Positions 1 through 17,300 of a stretch of DNA of 44,509 nt are shown here, piece after piece. Position 1 is the stretch's first letter, and each line of letters begins with the position of its first letter. The stretch comes from Ichthyophonus hoferi (lineage: Eukaryota; Opisthokonta; Ichthyosporea; Ichthyophonida; Ichthyophonidae): NCBI GenBank assembly GCA_002751075.1, contig NAOQ01000247.1, positions 1,916-46,424 of the forward strand, read 5' to 3'. A program made the translations under genes and the position numbers. Below the pieces are notes generated by a model. The model saw nothing but the letters and a program-made list of their open reading frames with translations, was not told the DNA's origin and searched no databases.

Positions 1-509
1 TAGAGTAGAGTAAGGTAGGATAAGATAGGGTGGGATAGGGATATGGATGTATATGCACTAGGCAAGGATATGGGTGAGGATAGAATGGTAGTGTAGTGAT
101 AGGGTTGGACTTAGGGTCTAGCAGAAACATGAATATGTTTGTAGACATGGATATATACGTATGTGTATTTAATTACACGTATGCATCTATCTAGTTGCAC
201 ATACACACCCATCTATATAAGCATTTTATTTACCTACCTACACATCTATACATTCATTTATTAATACCAATAAAACTACAGTCACAGACACGAAATAAAA
301 TTTAGGCACAATAATTAATAATACAGGGACATTGCTAATTAAAAGAGAGATATATTTAATATACGAGAAAGTTGTTGGTTAAACCGGGAGCTAATCACGA
401 CAAATAAATTGGCGTGAAATCTGCCAATAGGTAAAAGACGATTGTATAAAAGATTAATTGATTGGATAGTATGCACTGCTTATGTGTGTATGTTGATGGC
501 GATTGGTAG
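1..509. other. Left edge, non-coding; probably COQ7 intron
   Basis: No exon was recognised here. The first 120 bases are rich in GGATA/TAGGG-like short words. The rest is AT-rich and ends in an acceptor (AG at 508-509) that opens the first visible COQ7 exon. The exon before it, which should carry the first Glu ligand and the first ExxH metal-binding motif of COQ7, was not seen, so the 5' part of the gene lies left of the window. Confidence 0.5.
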
Positions 510-1617
510 GGGCGGGCACGGCATTGCTAGGAAAGGAGAGTGCTATGGCGTGTACTGTTGCTGTGGAAACTATTATTGGAGAGCATTATGATAGGTAGGA
601 TGTCATGCCCCTCCTTATAGATGATTGAGTCAGATTGGTTATCAACATAATATATATATACCCATACATATACATCTACATACACATGTACATATACATA
701 TACATATACATGTACATATACATACACATACATATACATATCATACACATATACCTATACATATACATATACACATACATGCACACATACATACACATGT
801 ACATATACTCACCCAATAGGTGACATAGGGAAGAAATTTCCAATTATATATATATATATATATATGACATCACAAGCTGTATTCTACCAATCTAATTATC
901 ATATCTGATTGGTACAATAAACCTTTCTAACATATTATTGGATGATTGTAGTCAATTACGACAGCTGCTTGAAGCCAGTGAGGGAAGTGCCAAGTTTGAA
1001 GAATTACGAGGAATTATAAAGGAGTTTAGAGACGAAGAACTGGGTCACTTGAATATTGGATTGGATAATGATGCTGAAAAGGTCCTATCATTACCTCCCT
1101 TTATAATTTTATTATTTATTTTATCTACTCTCTCTCTCTCTTTCTCTCTGGGTGTGTATGTGTGTGGGGGGGTGAGTCTTCATATACATGCACGGACATT
1201 AATATTATAGCTATTACATATTTGTATATAATCTTTATTAAATTAATTGCTTTACTCTCTCTAAGGTGTTTTGCCCTATCTAATATATATATATATATAT
1301 ATATAGTATGGTAGTGAAGACCCACGCTCAGTTGATATATTTGCAAGATTTTGTATACATATCCTCATACCATATATATACCCATGCAGTACCCTATAGA
1401 CTATAGACTATATACTTAATATACTGTTAGCTAACCGCTGTATATCATGGTACCACCTACCATTACTATCCTTCCTTTCTCCCTCGCCTGCTCCCTCTTA
1501 TGATTACACCATCACATAATGACCTTCAACCAATCACAGGCCCCTATGTTTGAACTAATACGTAGTGCTGTAGAGACCGGCTGTAAGACTGCGATCTGGG
1601 TGGCCCAACGCGTTTAA
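510..1617 (+). CDS. COQ7: 5-demethoxyubiquinone hydroxylase COQ7, 3' part (partial)
   Basis: COQ7 is a di-iron hydroxylase of the mitochondrial inner membrane that makes the penultimate ring hydroxylation in ubiquinone synthesis. Three exons are read: 510-594, 952-1081 and 1540-1617 (TAA at 1615-1617). Phases agree: 594/952 splits a Ser codon and 1081/1540 is phase 0. Exon A gives [20 protein letters not shown], the strongly conserved helix with a Glu ligand (VAVE). Exon B gives [10 protein letters not shown]... and [18 protein letters not shown], whose ExxH (E-L-G-H) supplies the last metal ligands. Exon C gives [20 protein letters not shown] and ends VAQRV, as in the usual C-terminus. The 5' exons lie outside the window. 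The donor at 1082 (GTCCTA) is weak, but the join is forced by the protein. Identification is from family resemblance and is firm. Confidence 0.93.
648..811. repeat. CATA/TACA microsatellite in a COQ7 intron
   Basis: An imperfect run of CATACA/TATACA units fills much of the intron 595-951. It produces spurious Tyr/Val/His open frames on both strands. A second pure (TA) tract lies at about 846-864. Confidence 0.85.
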
Positions 1618-1797
1618 TTGGCTATAGACTATAGAAAAATGTGTTTTATTGGTCACAGTAAACAGTACTATGCTTTCCATTGGCAGAGGAAGCAACGGAT
1701 ATTGTATTACTACTAGTCATACAATATTATGCTATGTCATACAGATCCTTACAGTCTCATACACAGTGTCTGTATATGGTAGGATATAATGTAATGA

Positions 1798-1803
1798 AAT
1801 AAA
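1798..1803 (+). terminator. Candidate COQ7 poly(A) signal AATAAA
   Basis: AATAAA stands about 180 bases after the COQ7 stop, on the coding strand. In AT-rich DNA such hexamers are common, so only position supports it. Confidence 0.35.
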
Positions 1804-1920
1804 TATGATGCCATTTAAGGTAATGTAATATGTATACGACCTACCGTGCTGCTAGGTAAACTGTATATTTTCTAAGCAGCAGAAAGCACAGCTCTTCTAC
1901 CTACACTTATTTATACACAT

Positions 1921-2120
1921 ACATAGATAAATATCTTATTTTGTCAATACATGCATACGTACTATTATGCATGCTATTATACATAATATTATACATACTA
2001 TCATAATATCACACATGCTATTACATATATTATCATACATACTATCATACACACATACATACATGTTATCGTACATACTATCACACATACTGGCATACAT
2101 ACTATTTATATCTTTATACA
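1921..2120. repeat. Short-period repeat, CATACTATCATA-type units
   Basis: Imperfect 11-12 bp units built on ACATACTATCAT and CATGCTATTATA are repeated over about 200 bases. Confidence 0.75.
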
Positions 2121-2236
2121 CGATACCATGATGTCTCTGTTGTTTACGTTTTATTATTATACCTTGTTTATTTAGTCTTCCTGCTGTTTTAGCTGCATTC
2201 TCTATTCATACCTCTACTCTATACATATGTACATAT

Positions 2237-2687
2237 TGATTGGATACAAGGATCATGGATTAACCATTGATCAAATTATATCAACGGTTGGATCAAAGTC
2301 ACATTTGATCAAGTATGGCCTTGACCAATGAATTAATCTCGCCATTTTATCATCCCAATTACAAGAGGTTGAATTTAAACCTAACAACTCATGTAATTAA
2401 ATTAATACTAGAATTGGTCAATATGAATGAGTAAGGTGATAGTAATTAATTGGCAATCAACTCGATGAATAATGATAAAAACCCTTGAGAAGAAGGGAAG
2501 GTTCAGAAGCAAAATCTGACTAAAATACAGATGCACTCTCAATTCCTTAAACTCTATTCGCATTATCTTTTTAGTCTAATTAAATGTCTACTTACATAAA
2601 CCAATAGATTCACATTATCTTTTATCATAGATACAACTAGCCCCCGCTTTCTCAAATATTTTTTTTCTGGTTATTTGCGTTTTAACA
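2237..2687 (-). mobile_element. LTR-like repeat copy 1 (probable solo LTR fossil)
   Basis: A 451-bp segment, related to 2874-3317 in the same orientation, begins TGATTGGATACAAGG and ends TTTTAACA, i.e. TG...CA ends as in LTRs. Read on the minus strand it opens TGTTAAAACGCAAATAAC. The flanking pentamers CATAT (2232-2236) and CATAC (2688-2692) match at 4 of 5 bases, as a worn target-site duplication would. No retrotransposon coding sequence was recognised nearby. By eye the two copies are roughly three quarters identical, so they are old. Family unknown; a non-LTR interspersed repeat cannot be excluded. Confidence 0.5.
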
Positions 2688-2873
2688 CATACAGCCTATG
2701 CATAACCTACATATGTATACATATATACATACACACATAAACACTGGTAAGGAGGGTGTCTTAATATAGTCGTCAAGGATAGTATAGAATATATTATAAT
2801 TTATAGTATAGCTTCAAATATCTTATAACTCAGTTTTGAAAGACTTGTTTTGTACACCTAGTAGAGTCTTTAA

Positions 2874-3317
2874 TGATTGGATGCAAGGATCATAGATTAG
2901 CCCTTGATAAAATTATATCAATGCTTGGATTAAAATCATATTCGATTAAGTATGAAGTTGACCAACAAATTAATCTTGCCATTGTCATTCAAATCAGAAG
3001 AGGTCATCTCCAGACCTAACAACTCCTGTAATCAATTAATACTAGAATTAGTCACCACGAATCAATAAGCTGATGGCAATTAATCAGTAATCAATCAGAA
3101 AAGTACTGATGAAAAGCCTCTCTGATAAGGGAATAGTTTATAAGAAATATCTGAATAAAATAGAGACCGTTAATTCCTTAAAAAATATTCAAATCACTTG
3201 CTAGATTAATTAGACGTTCACTTAAACAAGCCAATAGATTCATAATAACGTTATCATTGATATAAAATAACCGCCGCTATCTTTAATATCCTCTATCTAG
3301 TTATTTGTATTCCAACA
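2874..3317 (-). mobile_element. LTR-like repeat copy 2 (probable solo LTR fossil)
   Basis: A 444-bp relative of 2237-2687. It begins TGATTGGATGCAAGG and ends TATTCCAACA. On the minus strand it opens TGTTGGAATACAAATAACTA, which resembles the start of many copia-type LTRs. Flanking pentamers are TTTAA and TTTGG, so no clear target-site duplication remains. It lies 186 bases from copy 1. The divergence between copies argues for separate old insertions, or an old tandem event, over the two ends of one young element. Confidence 0.5.
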
Positions 3318-3714
3318 TTTGGCACATTAAATTCTTTTTATCCATATAACTTATAACCTATACATATATTATAATTATTACTCCAATATATTTACTTGCC
3401 ATGTGTATGAACGGGCATATTGGTTGTGCAAGTATATCCATACATTGGCACATGAGGCCAAATCATATTATTCGCCACGAAATGGGTTAATAAAACTATA
3501 ATTGATCACAACAATTTTAATATTAAAAGCTGTTCCTACATACATAATATGATAGTCAACAGTGTACTAATCTGATATAAACATATAATCTATATCATAC
3601 ATTACATCTAAATAAATTAATACTCCTATTTTGCACACCTGATAGTATTTATAGTATCAGCTGGCTGTACATTAATATATATACCATTACGTATGAAATA
3701 TATCGTATTATCTC

Positions 3715-3845
3715 CCTTATCGAGGACTCATTGTCCTGTGTAGCTGAACCTCCTTAGATTGGAAGAGTGCCGGTCTATAACCCTATAGCAATGTGCAGTA
3801 GTTCTAGTGGCTTGTCCACCGGCTTCAGCGTCGCCAATTGGGTGT
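3715..3845. other. GC-rich island with short inverted repeats, function unknown
   Basis: This stretch is visibly richer in GC than the spacer around it. It holds GGAC-TCATT-GTCC (3724-3736), GTGG-CTTGT-CCAC (3807-3819) and a distant pair GCCGGT (3769-3774) / ACCGGC (3818-3823). The last two overlap and would compete. It has no open frame worth calling and no good tRNA A/B boxes. It could be a small structured RNA, a worn exon or a regulatory element. Confidence 0.25.
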
Positions 3846-4194
3846 TGTATAATAGGACTATATATATATTATGATATTGTTTAACAAATAATAAATGAAT
3901 GCGCAGTTTTGATACACTTAATAATCATGACCATAAGTCTTTTTTCGATGGCAAGTTCTTAGTAACTCAACAACGAATTAATTAGTTAATCAGGAATGTG
4001 AGCCAAGTACTTTGTATACCAACCAAACAAGATAAGTTATTATGTCAATCTTAAAAACAAATTTTGTTAAGCACGAGATATTACAATTGGATAATAATCA
4101 ACAATATAATTACTAATTAGTAATTGTGATTTCAGAGTGATCCCAAAATAAAGAGGTACACAATGGGCATTAGGTAAAACGAAGAATGGGCAAG

Positions 4195-4200
4195 TTTATT
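4195..4200 (-). terminator. Candidate GPI poly(A) signal AATAAA
   Basis: TTTATT on the + strand reads AATAAA on the GPI strand, about 195 bases after the GPI stop codon. Only position supports it. Confidence 0.4.
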
Positions 4201-4394
4201 ATTATGGTGTAAAGATAGCCAGTAAGTAATGTCATACTATCTCCACGTCCAAAATATGAAATCAGAATCACAGTTTCAAGTCATACCGACTCTCTTCTAT
4301 GTTGTATGCGACAAATATAGCCTACAGTTAACCCTCATATGCAACATCCCATATATTAGGCATTCGCTAAAGATAAACAGGTATGAATGGTAGT

Positions 4395-11258
<6,864 letters not shown>

Positions 11259-12283
11259 ACTTAAATTTAACTGTTAAAAAACCAAAACTTAAGTTATGGC
11301 CAAAAGCGGACGAGAGCTGTACTTATGTATGTAGGAGAGCCAGCAACAAGGTGGCCTGATTATCAGGCAATAATATAAGTGATTCAGATAGTGACCTAGT
11401 TTTTTCGGCGTGAAAGACATGATCAAATTCATTTGAAATAGTATAATTATAAAATACATAAAATTTTAATAGCCAATAAAAGCAAATGAGTAGATATATA
11501 CATAGCAGCATGACTACTTAATATTTCCTCTTACGGGGTTTAATGATGTCATGATATGTATTGCCACATTCCATCTTCCATCATGCTATCCCATAATTTG
11601 ATATCAACTTTATTAGCGTTCATTATTTATCTTATATACTTATCTGCAATTAATTTCCATAATGCTAGAGTAATCCCAGAAAGTACAGTAAAACTATTAA
11701 AGTTGCGACCAAACCTTATAAAGCTGAAAGATTACCATGTACTATATATACTTCAACCCCAGAAATAAAGTACTTTAAGCGGTGCCACACAGCCAATATA
11801 AATTAGTTGCATAATCAATTATTATAAATATAGCTAGATGGAACTTTTTGATCTAAAATTTTATGTACTGATGACGATTAAAAAACTTCTTTTTATGGTC
11901 AAATAACAAACAACCAAGTTAGGCTTTACTACGAAAAAACTCGACAGCAACCTGCACATTATTTAGAATAAGGGGATTATTCTCTGCTTTTCCTCTAAAA
12001 ACATGGGGAATATTCAGTTTCCAATCAAAAAATATTCTATGAAATATAAATTACAAAGTAAATCAGATGTCTTCTGTGATTAGGTTCTGAATGCACCACT
12101 AAATTGGAACTTAAACCAGAAAGGACGTATTAAAATAAATGTATTAATTTGGAGAAAATCAAGAGTAAGTTATTTAATGAGGGAGATAGCGGATTAATTT
12201 AACTCGATCATGTCATCCTCATGACAGTGAATTTAATCCTCAATAACAAATGCACACATGAGCTACTAGCTTGGTAACTTACC
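11259..12283 (-). other. Possible 5'UTR intron of GPI
   Basis: On the GPI strand a pyrimidine-rich tract ending TTTTTTAACAG stops 12 bases before the ATG (AG at 11272-11271), a good acceptor. About 1 kb upstream stands AAAGCCG|GTAAGTTACC (GT at 12282-12281), a strong donor after a locally GC-richer segment. Together they suggest a non-coding first exon near 12284-12340 and a 5'UTR intron 12282-11271. This is inferred from splice-site strings only. Confidence 0.3.
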
Positions 12284-12957
12284 GGCTTTGGAGTCAAACC
12301 AACTACGGAATTATGCAGGGGTGAAAAAAAATTAAAAACCCATGTTGCGATTAATGCTAATCAGTAATAGTTTGTAGAAAATTGATATTGACAGCAGAAA
12401 ATTGCAACTACATTTTGCGATTAACTGTTAGCTATTATTCATAGATTGCAGCTAATAATCAATCTAAATAGTCGCTTGAACCGCGATAAATAAGTTAAGT
12501 TCTTAGAGTTTTCTCAAAATGTTGCAATCACATTGGGATCTACCGACTGTCTTAAATACGAGTGGTTCAAGTATGTATTTGAAAAAGCAAAGTCCGACTT
12601 TTAAGTATTTTGTGTAGCGTTGGGGCAATCTAAAATGGTTATCTGATTGTAGAAGTTTATATAGGAGTTCGCAAGCAGACATATTTTTTTATGGATATAT
12701 GGAAAGGCTTTATATATTGTTTGGTGGCAGACTTCAAATTATCATTTTATATAGATAACTCAGTATTACTGTGGCTTTTGATAAACAGGCCACCAACTTT
12801 GAAGTGTAACCAGAAATAAATACACTTTACATTAAATTGTAGAGGTAAATGAAATGGGAAGTGTTAGTGGTATCTGTCTATGCTTTTAAGTTGAAGATTA
12901 CAATATTTATGAAAATAACAACTAAGACATCATTTTTCTTTTTCATGAAGCTTCGGC

Positions 12958-13149
12958 CTACCCCATTGCAGGATAAATTCTGCTACAAAGTAATGTTTCT
13001 ATATAAATTACATAAAATCCATGTTGGCCCATCAACCGGTTACAGCCCTGGATCGCCTGCCTATTCTCATATGTAATTGAGTACACAGGCATATTTTCAT
13101 TCAAATAATCCTGATTTTCTTGATGGAAAATTTCTTCGTCCTCACACAT
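12958..13149 (-). CDS. Unrecognised open frame, possible exon of an unknown gene
   Basis: The frame reads MCEDEEIFHQENQDYLNENM followed by PVYSITYENRQAIQGCNRLM and then a hydrophobic tail before a stop. It is open upstream to about 13181, giving RCYMCEDEE with a Cys-x2-Cys. Unlike most short frames here it has mixed composition, and the part above about 13010 is GC-richer than its surroundings. A possible acceptor (CACTATAG) lies at 13163-13156 and a possible donor (TAT|GTAATT) near 13005. I know no matching family. It could equally be chance. Confidence 0.15.
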   Translation of the reverse strand: MCEDEEIFHQENQDYLNENMPVYSITYENRQAIQGCNRLMGQHGFYVIYIETLLCSRIYPAMG

Positions 13150-14263
13150 GTAACACCTATAGTGAAAAGTATGTTGAGAGTATCTTCATTTAGACTAAAC
13201 ATTTTTAATTGTATAGCGCTAAGTTTAAGTCAGCCAAACTTTGTCCATTTGACAGCAAAACCACGTGTGAGACTAACTTTAATTTAGAGGACCATTAGCT
13301 TGGTTTTTGGAGGTAAACAAATATCTTTGGCACTTACTTGAATTAGGATTGAAAGTGCTTTGCTAAAAATGTGTTCTTCTGATGCACGTGTCGATTTGAG
13401 CCTGTGTAGTAACAATTACTTTATCTATCTTAGGCGGCAGTTGCCGATGAAGGGAATAATTGCCTTAAAAATGACATAAAGTTTATTTGGTCTCACTGCA
13501 GAATCACGTGTGCCAATCCTGTCGCCGTAGCTGTTGTAAAATACCGATGTATCATGTTACCGAGATAAGCATATCAAGGTCTACATACTAATGTCTCAGT
13601 AATATTAACCTCTACATTCTGCACATTGATATTGAAGGAGGCTGACAATCAAATCTGTATACTAAGACGTACAAATAGGACCAACGTACTCATGCCAAAA
13701 TTTCAAAGACCTACCACTTTGAGAGACGTATCTTTGTCAATATTTTTATATACATCGAACGCATTTGTGATGATTACTTGTGCCGCTGTGAAGGGGTCTC
13801 CTTTGTACACAACAGCCAACATATGCGGAAAAGATCAATGACTGCTGCTATAAGAAATGATTAGCTCCTAAGTCACCAATATCTGCCAGCAATGCAAACC
13901 CGTTTTAGTTATTCACAACTGGCTGGTAAAGCAAACAACCTCTTCAAAGCTGCATAAGACCTCATAGCCGTCGTAAATCCAAAGTAAAGGCGGTATAGTT
14001 GGATTAAAAAGACTCGTGCACTTACCCATCACGCCATCTTGAAGTAGTTATAAGTTATATCTAGCGAATTGTTTAAGTTCAAGCAACTTCTCTATTTTTA
14101 GGCTTGGCACCGTAATTTCTGGACGTGCAATTTTTTTTATTTAAAGCCTTTACCATTGGTGTGCACGGACACTGGACTATAAATTAGGATTGACATTTAT
14201 CACTGGAGGATAGTTTTAAAACAAAATATTATATATCTTTTTATTTATTGGTAGCATGTTTTT

Positions 14264-14345
14264 TATTGGCCAAGAAAGTTCAGGCGAATCACGCCAGAAA
14301 TAGTTACAATTCTTGTAACCCTATAGCCAATAGTATTTCTGTTCC
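14264..14345. promoter_or_regulatory. Cluster of short dyads and CCAAT words
   Basis: Within about 80 bases stand TATTGGCCAA (14264-14273), GGCG-AATCA-CGCC (near 14283-14295), GTTACAA-TTC-TTGTAAC (14303-14319, perfect 7-bp arms) and a CCAAT near 14327, with more CCAAT words near 14358 and 14392. Dense dyads are typical of factor-binding regions, but no gene start is recognised beside it. Confidence 0.25.
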
Positions 14346-17300
14346 CATAAGCAAGCTTAATTGTAACCAATAATATATTTTTGATCAATATTGCCAATGA
14401 TTTAGTCGCATTTATATCAAATTAAAATTTAATTGATGGACGATAGTGGCAATTCTCAAAGTAAATTCATACACGTTTTACACACTTTAATACCTAAAAA
14501 GGCACATGCTTTTCTTTACAAAGAAGCTGGTAATCTCCATTTCTATATTTGTCTGAGTTTGAGAGTAGAACTCTTTTTAAGCAGGCAACATCTTCAATGA
14601 CTTACAATGCACATTGCCCTAAAATAGTTTATAAATAATTATTAATGGTATATTAGTATTTTGTCTAGTCAAGACGTAAGCTTTTCAAAAACTTTTAAAA
14701 AATTGCGAAATATCATGGCGGTATCCTTTCAAAGCCGGACTTAAGATGGGAGAAATAAAGAAATACTAGTCTTCCTTTTTAAAAAAAAAGCCAAAATCAT
14801 CTCTAATTTTTTAAAAAAGTATTGTCGAATGTACTTTCCTCCTATTAAATTTGCAGCTACCCAATTAATGACCATTTTGATTATGTAGTTCAAGACAAAC
14901 TCAATTGTCCTGCTACGCATACTTTAAGTGATAGCAAATACCTAAACGGTGAGAATATAGAAATTTGTAATGTACTGGATATGATAGTGGTAAAACAAAA
15001 TATTGCCAGTGAGAGAAACGAGGCATATATTTATTTATTGTGTTCAATACTATTATATAACATGGCTACACTGTATTATGAAATTACCGGTTCGTGCTTG
15101 CACACGCCTTTAATCCAAGGTATCGTTACCATTAAAATACTTGAAATATTTCATAACGCAACTTCTTAACTAACTGGTAATTTTGAACCTGTATATCATA
15201 TGTATATTGGAATCGTATCCCTCTCAATAGGTCATAAAGTAAGTTGTGATGCACGAGTTTTATTCTTTATTCTATAGATAGTGGCAATATTAAAGCTATA
15301 AAATTCAAGCTACAATTCAGCACAAGGTCGACCCCAATATATTTGCAGCCGATCTTATCATGTCTCTAGAATGTGGAACATTTTGACTCGAAGTTTCTAG
15401 AAAAATAGGGTACTGCTATGATAGCAAACTGCAGTTACGGCGGGTTTGCGGCATGTAGCAATTAATCACTAGGCACAAATTATCATCACGTTAAACAATA
15501 GTAAGTGTACTTATTATTCATAATAATAAATAAATAAATTCTGCTTATATAATTATATAATAGTATTCTTAACGTATACATCAATATTGCAATGGGTCTT
15601 TGTATTAAATACCATAACCAGATATGCAGTGATTTCTATTTAGACACCCTGCCAAAAGAAAAGACACCAACTGTACTTTTATAGCTTGCCTTTTCGACTG
15701 TTAATTTTCACCTTATTGGTCAAATAAAAAAAATCAAGTTATACTTATGCAGCAATCAACATACAGACTTGCGCAGTGAAAATAAGTACGTTCAAATTTA
15801 TTCTAATATTTAATTATTGTAATTTTTGTATCTACCTATTGGAAGTAGGACTAGTATCTGTTGTACGGAGTTCTATTGGATAGCGTCGTCAGGTAAAGGC
15901 TAAAGCTCTAGTTAGCTGCTCTCGAGTCTTCCTCTGTTGATCAACGGATATAGAAGCTTTTAGCTTCTTACTCAGCAATATATTGTATGTAGTAATAACT
16001 GTGGTCTAATTGTGGCTGCATGTATATAGGCATAGTATTAGTATTATCATAAGAATCGTATCAGACTTAACTAGTTGGTCTTCTAGCAAGGCATCTGGAT
16101 TCTCTACTTCAACTTCCTTTACAACAATGGACATAATATAACACAAAAGCCAAATCACATAAATTGAACAGTAAATATTGAAGACTGAGAGCCGATAATT
16201 TTGACGATTTAAACCAATATTTTTTATTAGCTGTTTTTGTTCCTTGTTATAGACTTTTCGATCTTATCCTGATAATTCAATTCTAATGTCCTTACTAAAA
16301 ATGGCCCTTTAGCTAACTGCCTCATTGGCTTAACTGCTCGCATGATATGTCTTTATTGACGAATCAATTTATCAGAATGAAAACATTAACATTATGCAAT
16401 TAAACAACGTTATGTAATTAACTAAAATTGAACCGATCCCAAAAATTGATTGTTACCAGCAAAATAGAAATATTGAACGCTTTGGCTCCAACACAACCAT
16501 TTAACGTACGTACTTAATTTTATTTTCAAATTAACGTAAAACAGACGTGAGTTATTTTTCTATGAGAATTTTTAAATAATGCATCTTTCAATTTTACATT
16601 CATTATCGAATATTTTGTAATAAACGTTGTCTAACAAATGTATAGGTCTCGATAACTTTCAAAAATAGCATTAAAATATTGCTTTGAAGCATTCAATTTT
16701 TATAGATATAAAAACAATACCATGTCCGATATCGTTAAATAAGCGTCAATATTTCCTATTTCTTGTTGCTAAATGAACCCCAAATGCAATTTTAGTCATC
16801 AAAATATATTTCACGAGCTGTTTCCCTTCCCCTTCATTTGACTGAGGTCAAAAGTCTTTCAGTATTTAGTTTATCTATCACTATGTGGAAATTAACAAAA
16901 GACTGGTTTTCTTTTAGCAAAAGTAGCGACACTTTGCTCATTTTTCAGCTAGTTCAACATTAGTATTTAAGGTTTCAATTTGAGCGATAATTTTCAGTTT
17001 GCCCATGTAAGTATGTTTGAATTAATTCTGCATTTGAAGGGCTACTATTATAACACGTGGATCATATAGTTATTAACCCTTCGTCACATTACCAAAGCTG
17101 CCAAAAAAGCCAACAGTTAATACGTAAACAAATAATATCTTATTTTGTGATAAAATGACAATTATGGCCTTCTCGATGGCGATTGGTTAAAATTGGGTCA
17201 GTAACAGATGTTATTGGCCAGTAAAACCAAATGCGAGAGTCATGAAATTAATCCATACCAGCGACTCGTTGAAAGTGACTATATCCCCATGGCAAATTGC

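Larger units (their letters stand above)
1618..4394. other. COQ7-GPI spacer (convergent genes)
   Basis: No protein gene was recognised between the COQ7 stop and the GPI stop. The stretch holds two poly(A)-signal candidates, a short-period repeat block (1921-2120), two related ~450-bp repeats (2237-2687 and 2874-3317), a GC-rich island (3715-3845) and a perfect 18-bp AT palindrome at 4108-4125. The remainder is AT-rich single-copy-looking sequence. Confidence 0.6.

Noticed and set aside
527-823. Open frames of 60-73 aa made of Tyr/Val/His/Ile repeats on both strands
   Set aside because: They are translations of the CATA/TACA microsatellite and of the antisense of a COQ7 exon.
2237-3317. One small terminal-repeat element (TRIM-like) with the two repeats as its ends
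   Set aside because: The copies are too diverged to be ends of one insertion, and the 186-base interval shows no primer-binding or polypurine tract next to the repeats.
3721-3845. A tRNA-like look (GATTGGAAGAGTGCCGGTCT)
   Set aside because: There is no acceptor stem, no matching D-stem and no GGTTCGANTCC-type B box at the right distance, even if an intron is allowed.
12958-13822. A two-exon minus-strand gene joining the frames at 13822-13715 and 13149-12958
   Set aside because: The available donors are phase 0 while the acceptor needs two bases carried over, so the frames do not join; no homology was recognised.
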